DNA from: Burkholderia anthina
GTDB taxonomy: Bacteria; Pseudomonadota; Gammaproteobacteria; Burkholderiales; Burkholderiaceae
DNA length: 64,000 nucleotides
Assembly: GCF_001547525.1 (NCBI RefSeq)
Contig: NZ_CM003768.1
Span: 2,046,001 to 2,110,000, forward strand
Direction of reading: 5' to 3'
Shown here: positions 33,551 through 41,738 of the stretch, piece after piece
Position numbering within the stretch: the first letter of the stretch is position 1
Layout of the letters: each line of letters starts with the position of its first letter
Translations under genes and position numbers: made by a program
Notes under the pieces: generated by a model
Database searches by the model: none
Seen by the model: the letters and a program-made list of their open reading frames with translations, nothing else
Told to the model about the DNA's origin: nothing

Positions 33551-34273
33551 TCAGACGTCGCCCGCCAGCACCTGCGCGACGTGCAGCACGCGCGTGTCGC
33601 GGTCGCCGGTGCGGCGCAACCGCCCTTCGATGTTCAACATGCAGCCGAGATCGCCCAGCACGACCGTGCCCGCGCCCGACGCGCGCACGTTCGCGCATTT
33701 CTCGTCCGCGATGGCCGCCGAGATGTCGCCGTACTTGACCGCGAACGTGCCGCCGAAGCCGCAACAGTGCTCGCAATCCTTCATCTCGGTCACCGCGACG
33801 CCGCGCTGCGCGAGCAGCGCGCGCGGCTGCGCCTTCACGCCGAGCTCGCGCAGGCCCGAGCACGAATCGTGATAGGTGACCGGCCCGGCGAACTCGCCCG
33901 GCGCGAGCGACACCTTCGCGACGTTCGCGAGGAAGTCGGTCAGTTCGTGAACTTTCTGCTGGAACCGCGTGTAGCGCCCCATCAGCTCGGGATCGTCGCG
34001 AAACAGGTCGCCGTAGTGCGCGCGGATCATCCCGCCGCACGAACCCGACGGCGCGACGACGTAATCGAACTGCTCGAACTCGCGCAGGGTCTTTTCCGCG
34101 AGGTCGCGCGCCAGCGCGCGGTCGCCCGAGTTGTAGGCCGGCTGGCCGCAGCAGGTCTGCGCGGGCGGCACGATCACCTCGTAGCCGGCGTCGCGAATCA
34201 GCTTGAGCGCCGAAAAACCGATTTCGGGGCGCATCAGGTCGACCAGGCAGGTCACGAACAAACCGACTCGCAT
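33551..34273 (-). CDS. lutA: LutA/LldE family (Fe-S)-binding protein
   Basis: 240-residue protein with two CCG domains, the heterodisulfide-reductase-type cysteine motifs seen as PAQTCCGQPAYNSGD and CEHCCGFGGTFAVKY, plus SGSCGGMIRAHY. Subunit of the lactate utilisation complex with LutB, which follows after 33 bases. ATG at 34271-34273. It is divergent from an IclR regulator gene 183 bases away. Confidence 0.9.
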   Translation of the reverse strand: MRVGLFVTCLVDLMRPEIGFSALKLIRDAGYEVIVPPAQTCCGQPAYNSGDRALARDLAEKTLREFEQFDYVVAPSGSCGGMIRAHYGDLFRDDPELMGRYTRFQQKVHELTDFLANVAKVSLAPGEFAGPVTYHDSCSGLRELGVKAQPRALLAQRGVAVTEMKDCEHCCGFGGTFAVKYGDISAAIADEKCANVRASGAGTVVLGDLGCMLNIEGRLRRTGDRDTRVLHVAQVLAGDV

Positions 34274-34407
34274 ACGTGCTCCTTCGAGAAAACGGCTCTC
34301 ATTATCCGACGTTTGACCGGCAAGACCAACGCCGGCCCGCGCGCAAGCCCGCGGCGCACGAAACGAGGACTTCCTCGAACGGCGTTCGCTTTTTTCACGA
34401 TACGAGA

Positions 34408-34413
34408 TACAAT
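34408..34413 (+). promoter_or_regulatory. Candidate -10 box (TACAAT) for the IclR regulator
   Basis: TACAAT lies 43 bases before the ATG in the divergent region; TTCGCT at 34385-34390 is a poor -35 at 17 bases. A weak sigma-70 candidate only. Confidence 0.35.
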
Positions 34414-34456
34414 CGGTCCAACACCGCCTGACGCGTCAATCGATTCCTCCCCCGAC

Positions 34457-35266
34457 ATGAGCCAACCCACCCCCGATTCAAAAACGTCGATCCAGGTGAT
34501 CGAACGCATGATGCGGTTGCTGGACGCGCTCGCCGCGCACAGCGACCCCGTCAGCCTGAAGGAACTCGCGCAGCGTACGGAACTGCACCCGTCGACCGCG
34601 CACCGCATCCTCAACGACATGGTGACCTGCCGCCTCGTCGACCGCTCCGATCCCGGCACCTACCGCCTCGGCATGCGGCTGCTCGAGCTCGGCAATCTCG
34701 TGAAGGCGCGCCTGTCGGTGCGCGACGCGGCGCTGATGCCGATGCGCGAGCTGCACCGCCTCACCGGGCAGACCGTGAACCTGTCGGTGCGCCAGGGCGA
34801 CGAGATCGTCTATATCGAGCGCGCGTACTCCGAGCGCTCGGGAATGCAGGTCGTCCGCGCGATCGGCGGCCGCGCGCCGCTGCATCTCACGTCGGTCGGC
34901 AAGCTGTTCCTCGCGGCCGACGAGACGTCGCGCGTGCGTGCCTATGCCACGCGCACGGGGCTGTCCGGCCATACGCAGAACAGCATCACCGATATCGCGA
35001 AGCTCGAACGCGAGCTGACGATCGTCCGTCAGCAGTCGTGCGCGCGCGACAACGAGGAGCTCGAACTCGGCGTGCGCTGCATCGCGGCCGGCATCTACGA
35101 CGATTCCGGGAAGCTCGTTGCCGGCCTGTCGCTGTCGGCGCCGGCCGACCGGCTGCAGGACGCATGGCTCGGCCAGTTGAGCCGGACGGCGCTCACCATC
35201 TCGGAATCGCTCGGCTACCGGCCGGCGCCCGAGAAAGACGTGGACGGGCTGCAGCGGCAGGCGTAA
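34457..35266 (+). CDS. IclR family transcriptional regulator
   Basis: 269-residue regulator. The N-terminal winged helix has the DNA-reading region SLKELAQRTELHPSTAHRIL. The C-terminal GAF-like effector domain has GRAPLHLTSVGKLFLA and ELELGVRCIAAGIYDDSGK, the usual ligand pocket. ATG at 34457. Divergent placement from lutAB suggests it controls lactate utilisation, but IclR proteins answer to many small acids and the effector is not evident from sequence. Confidence 0.9.
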   Translation: MSQPTPDSKTSIQVIERMMRLLDALAAHSDPVSLKELAQRTELHPSTAHRILNDMVTCRLVDRSDPGTYRLGMRLLELGNLVKARLSVRDAALMPMRELHRLTGQTVNLSVRQGDEIVYIERAYSERSGMQVVRAIGGRAPLHLTSVGKLFLAADETSRVRAYATRTGLSGHTQNSITDIAKLERELTIVRQQSCARDNEELELGVRCIAAGIYDDSGKLVAGLSLSAPADRLQDAWLGQLSRTALTISESLGYRPAPEKDVDGLQRQA

Positions 35267-35317
35267 GCCTCGCCGTCGGCCCGGCACCGGCACCGGCTCC
35301 CGATTCGTCGGACAAAA

Positions 35318-35339
35318 AAGCCCCGCGATCGCGGGGCTT
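35318..35339. terminator. Bidirectional terminator between iclR-type gene and PBP7-type gene
   Basis: A fully self-complementary 22-mer, AAGCCCCGCGA then TCGCGGGGCTT, flanked by A6 on the left and a T-rich right side. It suits the two convergent transcription units. Confidence 0.85.
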
Positions 35340-35382
35340 CTTCGTTGCGGCGATCGGCATGGCGGCGAACCGCCGTGGACGA

Positions 35383-36549
35383 TCAGGTGCCGCCGTTCGG
35401 CGTGTTGGCCGCCGTCAGGCGCTCGCCGCCGCCGGCATCGAGCCAGTTGCGCAGGCGCGACGCGTCGGCGAAGCGCGAGTACTTGCCGAACGAATCGAGC
35501 AGCACCATCACCATCGGCCGGCCGTGGATCGTCGCCTGCATCACCAGGCATTCGCCCGCTTCGTTGATGAAGCCCGTCTTCTGCAGGCCGATGTCCCACG
35601 AGCCGTTGCCGCGGATCAGCGCGTTGGTGCTGTTGTAGACCAGGTTGCGCTTGCCCGTGTACACCTCGTAGGTGCGATCGGTCGAGAACTGACGGATCAT
35701 CGGGTACTGGTACGCCGCATTGACCATCTTCACGAGGTCGCGCGCGCTCGACACGTTCGAGCTCGACAGGCCGGTCGAATTCTCGAAGTGCGTGTCGGAC
35801 ATGCCGAGCGACTTCGCCTTCGCGTTCATCGCCGCGATGAACGCCGGGCGGCCGCCCGGGTAGTAACGCGACAGCGCTGCCGCCGCGCGGTTTTCCGACG
35901 CCATCAGCGCGATGTGCAGCATGTCCTCGCGCGACAGCACCGAGCCGACCGACAGGCGCGAGCCCGTGCCCTTCTCGTAGTCGCGGTCTTCGTCGGTGAC
36001 TTCGATCTGGTCGGTCATCGGCGCTTTCGAGTCGAGCACGACCATTGCCGTCATCAGCTTCGAGATCGACGCGATCGGCACGACCGCGTGCGAATTCTTG
36101 TCGAACAGCGGCTCGCCGGTATTCTGGTCGACGACGTACGCGACGCTCGAGCGCAGCGCGAGCGCGTCGGGCGTGTCGTGCAGGCCGAACGCCTGGCCGA
36201 CCGTCGGGCGGCGCGGCTGGAACGCGACCTTGCGCACCGCGCCGCGATGGCCGCCGTGCACGCTGTTCGCCGCGAGCGTCACGCGCTTTCGCGACGCCTT
36301 CGCGCGCGGCGCATCGGCCGACGCGACCTTGGCGGATTTGTCGGAGGTCGCCCCGGCCGACTTCTTCTTCGCGGACGAAGCAGGAGCGACGGCCTTTTTC
36401 TTGGCGGCTTGGGTCTTCGCAGTGGCGGCGAAGGCGTCAGCAGGCGTGACGGACGCGGTGGTCGCCAGCAACGCGACTGCGACCGACACAGCGGTGCCGA
36501 GCGTCATGCTCTGCAACAATCTGCGCGGTGAAAACGATTCGGCTTTCAT
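35383..36549 (-). CDS. pbpG: D-alanyl-D-alanine endopeptidase, PBP7 type (peptidase S11)
   Basis: Periplasmic penicillin-binding peptidase that cleaves D-Ala-meso-DAP crosslinks in peptidoglycan; about 388 residues. A signal segment (SMTLGTAVSVAVALLATTAS) is followed by a Lys/Ala/Ser-rich spacer to about residue 100, then the S11 domain with SxxK as SISKLMTAMVV, the SEN-type motif ASENRAAAALSRYYPGG and KTG in LQKTGFINEAGECL. ATG 36547-36549 is preferred over one 12 codons upstream, since the signal peptide follows it directly. The long spacer is unlike the E. coli protein. Confidence 0.88.
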   Translation of the reverse strand: MKAESFSPRRLLQSMTLGTAVSVAVALLATTASVTPADAFAATAKTQAAKKKAVAPASSAKKKSAGATSDKSAKVASADAPRAKASRKRVTLAANSVHGGHRGAVRKVAFQPRRPTVGQAFGLHDTPDALALRSSVAYVVDQNTGEPLFDKNSHAVVPIASISKLMTAMVVLDSKAPMTDQIEVTDEDRDYEKGTGSRLSVGSVLSREDMLHIALMASENRAAAALSRYYPGGRPAFIAAMNAKAKSLGMSDTHFENSTGLSSSNVSSARDLVKMVNAAYQYPMIRQFSTDRTYEVYTGKRNLVYNSTNALIRGNGSWDIGLQKTGFINEAGECLVMQATIHGRPMVMVLLDSFGKYSRFADASRLRNWLDAGGGERLTAANTPNGGT

Positions 36550-37054
36550 TGGGGTCTGGACAAAGCGGGCGGGAGGTTTCCGCAAGTGTAGTTAAAGCTT
36601 AAAAAAAGAGCAATATTAGGCACTTACCGATCGTCTTTAAACCGGAATGTAAGAGTCGGCCAACCTCTGGCCAATCGACTCTCCCGCTCCCATCGAAAAA
36701 AAACCATGGGACGCACTGCCCGACAGCGCCCGTCTCCCGATTACCGCACGGTTAATTGAGATAACGTCACTTTGGAGGCGATTTAAAGCGGGGAAACTAC
36801 GTATCCGGGGCTCGGCGTGCCAAGGGCGCCGGTCTCGACCGTGGCGGCGGCACGTCGCCACGGCACGCGCATCGAAACGGCGCGTTTTTCGACAGGAACA
36901 GAAGGATAACGTTCCATGGGCCTGTCAGGTTTACCGGTGCATGATCATGGTGCGGCGCGTTTGCCCCGCCGCCGTGCGCACCATGTGGGAACGTGCCTGA
37001 AACCGATTCCGAACGGCCGCGATAACTCGTTGTTTTATCGATAATTTGTCGCGA
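36550..37054. other. Intergenic region upstream of PBP7-type and phasin genes
   Basis: No convincing gene: the one small open frame (minus, 36637-36861) lacks a ribosome-binding site and has no recognisable sequence. The left end (36590-36640) is A/T-rich and should hold the pbpG promoter. The remainder shows no strong repeat or RNA-like structure that I can see. Confidence 0.5.
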
Positions 37055-37128
37055 TTGTGCAACGCACAAAAAATGCTTGACATCCGCTTTCTCTGCCCTA
37101 AAATAGGCCTCATTGCTGCGTTGCACAA
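37055..37128 (+). promoter_or_regulatory. phaP promoter with flanking 12-bp inverted repeat (possible PhaR operator)
   Basis: A sigma-70 promoter is visible, TTGACA at 37077-37082 and TAAAAT at 37099-37104 with a 16-base spacer. TTGTGCAACGCA (37055-37066) upstream is exactly inverted as TGCGTTGCACAA (37117-37128) downstream. The left arm also forms TTGTGC-AAC-GCACAA. In polyhydroxybutyrate producers PhaR represses phaP; this layout fits such an operator, but the PhaR identity is inferred. Confidence 0.6.
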
Positions 37129-37204
37129 AGCACGCGGCGCCGAAGTTCCCCAGCGTAGTGCCCTTTATCCTGCGATCGACGCGATCGCTTTTCAGGAGCC
37201 TGAC

Positions 37205-37771
37205 ATGTCCTTGCTGACCCCCGAGCAAATCGCCGCCGCCCAAAAAGCCAACCTCGAAAGCCTGTTCGGTCTGACGACCAAGGCGTTCGAAGGCGTCGAG
37301 AAGCTGATCGAACTCAACCTGCAAGTCGTGAAGTCGACGCTGGCCGAAGGCCAGGAAAATGCACAGCGCCTGCTGTCGGTGAAGGACGCGCAGGAACTGA
37401 TCGCGCTGCAGGCGAGCCTGTCGCAGCCGGTCGCGGAAAAGGTGCTGTCGTACGGCCGTCACCTGTACGAAATCGCATCGTCGACGCAAGCCGAATTCGC
37501 GAAGGTTGCCGAAGCGCAATTCGACGAGCAGAACAAGAAGGTCCAGGCGCTCGTCGACAACGTCGCGAAGAACGCCCCGGCCGGTTCGGAAACGGCCGTC
37601 GCCGCACTGAAGTCGGCGCTGAACGCTGCGAACACCACGTACGAAACGGTTCAGAAGGCCACGAAGCAAGCAGTGGAAATCGCTGAAACGAACTTCAACG
37701 CCGCTGCCGCCGTCGCCACGAAGGCTGCCACCGCCGCTGCCGCACGTCGTTCGAGCAAGCCGGCCGCGTAA
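37205..37771 (+). CDS. phaP: Phasin, PHB granule surface protein
   Basis: 188-residue amphipathic helical protein of the phasin family that coats polyhydroxyalkanoate granules. It begins [20 protein letters not shown], contains [20 protein letters not shown], and ends in a long Ala/Lys-rich tail. There is no signal peptide. ATG at 37205 follows AGGAGCCTGAC. It has its own promoter and a downstream terminator, so it is a single-gene unit, as is usual for the abundant phasin. Confidence 0.93.
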   Translation: MSLLTPEQIAAAQKANLESLFGLTTKAFEGVEKLIELNLQVVKSTLAEGQENAQRLLSVKDAQELIALQASLSQPVAEKVLSYGRHLYEIASSTQAEFAKVAEAQFDEQNKKVQALVDNVAKNAPAGSETAVAALKSALNAANTTYETVQKATKQAVEIAETNFNAAAAVATKAATAAAARRSSKPAA

Positions 37772-37791
37772 GCGTCCCCTGCTCCTGAAAG

Positions 37792-37815
37792 AGCCGCGCG
37801 CAGCGCGGCTTTTTC
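37792..37815 (+). terminator. Intrinsic terminator after phaP
   Basis: AGCCGCG (37792-37798), five-base loop, CGCGGCT (37804-37810), then T5. It lies about 20 bases after the phaP stop. Confidence 0.88.
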
Positions 37816-37887
37816 GTTTCCGGCGCCCGAGCGCGCGCGGGCGGCGAACCGCCCGCCACAACGAGCCCGTCGCACGCCCCGCAAAAG

Positions 37888-37928
37888 AAAACGCCGTCGG
37901 CCGGATGACCCGGGCGACGGCGTTTTTT
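37888..37928. terminator. Second hairpin between phaP and lpdA
   Basis: AAAACGCCGTCG (37888-37899) pairs with CGACGGCGTTTT (37915-37926) around a 15-base loop, with A- and T-runs at the two ends. It lies 35 bases beyond the lpdA stop and probably ends the aceEF-lpdA transcript on the minus strand while backing up the phaP terminator. Confidence 0.8.
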
Positions 37929-37962
37929 CACGGCCGGCGCGTGGCCGGCCGTACCGCTCGCG

Positions 37963-39729
37963 TTACTTCTTGCGCTGCGGCGGCAGGTCCGTACAGACGC
38001 CTTCGTACAGTTCGGCGGCCATGCCGACCGATTCGCCGAGCGTCGGGTGCGGATGGATCGTCTTGCCGATGTCTTCCGCGTCCGCGCCCATCTCGACCGC
38101 GAGGCACACTTCGCTGATCAGGTCGCCCGCGTTCAGGCCGACGATGCCGCCGCCGATCACGCGATGGGTTTCCTCGTCGAAGATCAGCTTCGTGAAGCCT
38201 TCGTCGCGGCCGTTCGCGATCGCGCGGCCCGACGCGGCCCACGGGAACACGGCCTTGCCGTACTTGATGCCTTCGGCCTTGCACTGGTCTTCCGTCTTGC
38301 CGGCCCACGCCACTTCCGGATCGGTGTACGCCACCGACGGGATCTGCAGTGCGTCGAAATACGCCTTCTCGCCGTGCGCGGCTTCCGCGGCGACGTGGCC
38401 TTCATGCACGGCCTTGTGCGCGAGCATCGGCTGGCCGACGATATCGCCGATCGCGAAGATGTGCGGGACGTTCGTGCGCATCTGCTTGTCGACGTCGATG
38501 AAGCCGCGATCCGTGACCGCGACGCCGGCCTTGTCGGCACCGATCTTCTTGCCGTTCGGGCTGCGGCCCACCGCGACGAGCACGAGGTCGTAGCGCTGCG
38601 CTTCCGCGGGCGCCTTCTCGCCCTCGAACTTCACGTAGATGCCGTCTTCCTTCGCTTCCGCGCCGACCGTCTTGGTCTTCAGCATCACGTTGCCGAAGCG
38701 CTTCGCGTTGTACTTTTCCCAGACCTTCACGAGATCACGGTCGGCGCCCATCATCAGGCCGTCCATCATTTCGACGACGTCGATCTCCGCGCCGAGCGTC
38801 GCGTACACCGTGGCCATTTCGAGGCCGATGATGCCGCCGCCGATCACGAGCATGCGCTTGGGCAACTGGCGCAGTTCGAGCGCGCCCGTCGAATCGACGA
38901 CGCGCGGGTCTTCCGGCATGAACGGCAGCTTCACCGCTTGCGAGCCGGCGGCGATGATCGCCTGCTTGAACTTGACGACCTTCTTGCCGTTTTCGCCCTG
39001 CACTTCCATGTGGAACGGATCGACGAACGCGCCGACGCCGGTGACCACTTCGACCTTGCGCGCCTTCGCCATGCCGGCGAGGCCCGTCGTCAGTTTCTTG
39101 ACGACGCCGCCCTTGAAGTCGCGCAGTTTGTCGAGATCGACTTGCGGCTTGCCGAACGTGATGCCGTGCGACGCGAGCGCCGCGGCTTCGTCGATGACGA
39201 GTGCCGTGTGCAGCAGCGCCTTCGACGGGATGCAGCCGACGTTCAGGCACACGCCGCCGAGCGTCGAATAGCGTTCGACGAGCACGGTCTTCATGCCGAG
39301 ATCGGCGGCGCGGAACGCGGCCGAGTAGCCGCCGGGGCCGGCGCCGAGCACGAGCATGTCGCACTCGATGTCGGCGGCGCCGCCGTAGCTGCCGGCTTGC
39401 GGCGCGGGTGCCGGCGCGGCTGCGGCCGGCGCCGGTGCGGCGGCTGCGGGCTTCGGCGCTTCGGGTGCTTTCGCGGGAGCGGCTGCGCCTGCCGAGGCTT
39501 CGACGATGGCGATGATGGTGCCTTGCGAGACTTTCTCGCCGGCTTTGACCTTGACTTCCTTGACGGTGCCGGCGACGTCGCTGGGCACTTCCATGGAGGC
39601 TTTATCGGATTCGAGCGTGATGAGGGTTTGTTCTTTTTCGATCACGTCGCCGGGTTTGACGTTGACTTCGATGACATCGACGCCGCTGAAATCGCCGATA
39701 TCCGGAACCTTGACTTCGATGAGACTCAT
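37963..39729 (-). CDS. lpdA: Dihydrolipoyl dehydrogenase (E3) with N-terminal lipoyl domain
   Basis: Flavoprotein E3 of pyruvate dehydrogenase, 588 residues. An N-terminal lipoyl domain (about 1-80) has the lipoylated lysine in [13 protein letters not shown]. An Ala/Pro linker follows to about residue 120, then the FAD domain with the redox disulfide [20 protein letters not shown] domain with [15 protein letters not shown], and the interface motif HPHPTLGES with the catalytic histidine. ATG at 39727-39729. Fused lipoyl-E3 proteins are known in betaproteobacteria and Neisseria. It lies downstream of aceF, separated by a 287-base repeat-bearing gap. Confidence 0.96.
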   Translation of the reverse strand: MSLIEVKVPDIGDFSGVDVIEVNVKPGDVIEKEQTLITLESDKASMEVPSDVAGTVKEVKVKAGEKVSQGTIIAIVEASAGAAAPAKAPEAPKPAAAAPAPAAAAPAPAPQAGSYGGAADIECDMLVLGAGPGGYSAAFRAADLGMKTVLVERYSTLGGVCLNVGCIPSKALLHTALVIDEAAALASHGITFGKPQVDLDKLRDFKGGVVKKLTTGLAGMAKARKVEVVTGVGAFVDPFHMEVQGENGKKVVKFKQAIIAAGSQAVKLPFMPEDPRVVDSTGALELRQLPKRMLVIGGGIIGLEMATVYATLGAEIDVVEMMDGLMMGADRDLVKVWEKYNAKRFGNVMLKTKTVGAEAKEDGIYVKFEGEKAPAEAQRYDLVLVAVGRSPNGKKIGADKAGVAVTDRGFIDVDKQMRTNVPHIFAIGDIVGQPMLAHKAVHEGHVAAEAAHGEKAYFDALQIPSVAYTDPEVAWAGKTEDQCKAEGIKYGKAVFPWAASGRAIANGRDEGFTKLIFDEETHRVIGGGIVGLNAGDLISEVCLAVEMGADAEDIGKTIHPHPTLGESVGMAAELYEGVCTDLPPQRKK

Positions 39730-39872
39730 GACTGTCCCCTTCTTGATTGACTGCGGAGAGAGAGGGAGGGGGCTGGCGAAAAAGCGGAACCTGACGACAT
39801 GCGGCCTGACAAGAGCACGGGACGTTGGGCAGGACCACCTTTGCCGTCCGCCCAAGGACGCGCCTTTCTTTT

Positions 39873-39907
39873 GGTTACTTTTCTTTGGAAGACAAAGAAA
39901 AGTGACC
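39873..39907. repeat. Hairpin-forming intergenic repeat between aceF and lpdA
   Basis: GGTTACTTTTCTTTG (39873-39887) pairs with CAAAGAAAAGTGACC (39893-39907) around a five-base loop, one mismatch. The flanking GCGCC and GCCGCCCCGCGCAGGGGCGAC stretches belong to a pattern I recall as recurrent between genes in Burkholderia and relatives; no transposase is present. It separates aceF from lpdA. Confidence 0.7.
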
Positions 39908-40016
39908 GCCGCCCCGCGCAGGGGCGACGCTAGCAGACCGTTAGCGCAACAGGTTCAACGAAAGGGCGTGGAGAACCAACAAAAAACCACGCCCCCGCGA
40001 GCCCCCTCCCCGCTCA

Positions 40017-41669
40017 TCAAAGAATGATGCGACGGAAATCGGCGAGCAACGCCCCGAGATACGCATTGAATCGCGCGGCCTCGGCGCCATCGATCACGCG
40101 ATGGTCATACGACAGCGACAGCGGCAGCGTGAGCCGCGGCACGAACTGCTTGCCGTCCCACACCGGCTTCATCTGGCCGCGCGACAACCCGAGGATGGCG
40201 ACTTCCGGCGCATTGATGATCGGCGTGAAGTTCGTCCCGCCGATGCCGCCGAGCGACGAGATCGAGAAGCAGCCGCCCTGCATCTGGTCCGGCTTCAGCT
40301 TGCCGTCGCGCGCGGCCTTCGACAGCTCGGCCATTTCCTTCGCGATATCGACGAGCCCCTTCTTGTCCGCATCGCGGATCACCGGCACGACGAGACCGTT
40401 CGGCGTGTCGGCTGCAAACCCGATGTGGTAGTACTGCTTGAACACCAGGTTGTCGCCGTCGAGGCTCGCGTTGAAGGTCGGGAACTTCTTCAGCGCGGCG
40501 ACGACTGCCTTGATCACGAACGCGAGCATCGTGAACTTCACGCCCGCCTTCTCGTGTTCCTTGTTCAACTGGACGCGCAGCGCTTCGAGCTCGGTGATGT
40601 CCGCTTCGTCGTTGTTCGTGACGTGCGGGATCATCACCCAGTTGCGATGCAGGTTCGCGCCCGAGATCTTCTTGATGCGCGACAGCGGCTTCGCCTCGAA
40701 CGGGCCGAACTTCGAGAAGTCGACCTTCGGCCACGGCAGCAGGTTCAGCTCGCCGCCGCCTGCCGGCGCGGCTGCCGCGGCCGGCGCCGCGCGCTGGCCG
40801 GTCATCACGCCCTTCACGAAGCCCGTGATGTCTTCCTTCGTGATGCGGCCCTTCGGACCGCTACCCTGCACGCGCGCGACTTCGACGCCGAGTTCGCGTG
40901 CGAACTTGCGCACGGACGGCGACGCGTGGCTCGCGCGGTATTCACCCGAGGGCGCAGCGGCCGGCGCGGCAGCAGCCGGTGCGGGCGCGGCCTGCGCGGG
41001 CGCCGGTGCGGCAGCAGGCGCGGGCGCCGGAGCAGCCGGAGCCGGCGCGGTGGCCTGCGGCGCGGCGGCAGCCGGTGCACCGGCGGTTTCGAGCAGCACG
41101 ATCAGCGTGCCTTCCGACACCGAATCGCCCACCTTCACCTTGATGTCCTTCACGACGCCGGCAGCCGGGCTCGGCACGTCCATCGTCGCCTTGTCCGATT
41201 CGAGCGTGACGAGCGACTGTTCCTTCTCGACCGTGTCGCCGACCTTCACGCCGATCTCGATCACCGGAACGTCCTTGTAGTCGCCGATGTCGGGCACCTT
41301 CACCTCGAGCGTACCGCCGGCGGCTGCCGGGGCGGCGGCGGGCGCCGCGGCGGCCGATGCCGGCGCTGCTGCCGGAGCCGGGGCCGGAGCCGCGGCCGGC
41401 GCGGCCGCGCCGTTCGCCTGGGCGCCTGCGCCACCTTCGAGCAGCACGATCAGCGAACCTTCCGACACGGAATCGCCGACCTTGACCTTGATTTCCTTCA
41501 CGACGCCGCCGACCGGGCTCGGCACGTCCATCGTCGCCTTGTCGGACTCGAGCGTGACGAGCGACTGCTCGGGCTCGACCGTATCGCCGACCTTCACGCC
41601 GATCTCGATGACCGGCACGTCCTTGTAATCGCCGATATCCGGCACCTTCACTTCGATCGCTTGACTCAT
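40017..41669 (-). CDS. aceF: Pyruvate dehydrogenase E2, dihydrolipoyl acetyltransferase
   Basis: Core subunit of pyruvate dehydrogenase, 550 residues. Two lipoyl domains (about 1-80 and 118-195), each with [13 protein letters not shown], are joined by Ala/Pro-rich linkers. Next is the peripheral-subunit-binding domain ([14 protein letters not shown] and [11 protein letters not shown] near 250-290), and then the acetyltransferase with [18 protein letters not shown] at 41667-41669; 69 bases after the aceE stop, co-transcribed. Confidence 0.97.
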   Translation of the reverse strand: MSQAIEVKVPDIGDYKDVPVIEIGVKVGDTVEPEQSLVTLESDKATMDVPSPVGGVVKEIKVKVGDSVSEGSLIVLLEGGAGAQANGAAAPAAAPAPAPAAAPASAAAAPAAAPAAAGGTLEVKVPDIGDYKDVPVIEIGVKVGDTVEKEQSLVTLESDKATMDVPSPAAGVVKDIKVKVGDSVSEGTLIVLLETAGAPAAAAPQATAPAPAAPAPAPAAAPAPAQAAPAPAAAAPAAAPSGEYRASHASPSVRKFARELGVEVARVQGSGPKGRITKEDITGFVKGVMTGQRAAPAAAAAPAGGGELNLLPWPKVDFSKFGPFEAKPLSRIKKISGANLHRNWVMIPHVTNNDEADITELEALRVQLNKEHEKAGVKFTMLAFVIKAVVAALKKFPTFNASLDGDNLVFKQYYHIGFAADTPNGLVVPVIRDADKKGLVDIAKEMAELSKAARDGKLKPDQMQGGCFSISSLGGIGGTNFTPIINAPEVAILGLSRGQMKPVWDGKQFVPRLTLPLSLSYDHRVIDGAEAARFNAYLGALLADFRRIIL

Positions 41670-41738
41670 CTGTTTCTGTCTCCATGGCCGCGCGCGCTCC
41701 TCGCGGGAGCGGCGCGCGGCATTACACGGCGTGTGCGT

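Noticed and set aside
32102..34456. Long plus-strand frame reading through lutAB into the IclR gene
   Set aside because: Only the part from 34457 has protein family features; the rest is antisense to lutA and lutB.
36637..36861. 74-codon minus-strand frame upstream of pbpG
   Set aside because: No ribosome-binding site or recognisable sequence, and it lies in the presumed promoter region of two genes.
39506..40027. Plus-strand frame across the lpdA start and the aceF-lpdA gap
   Set aside because: It mostly overlaps lpdA in antisense and runs through the intergenic repeat; likely a non-coding product of the repeat.
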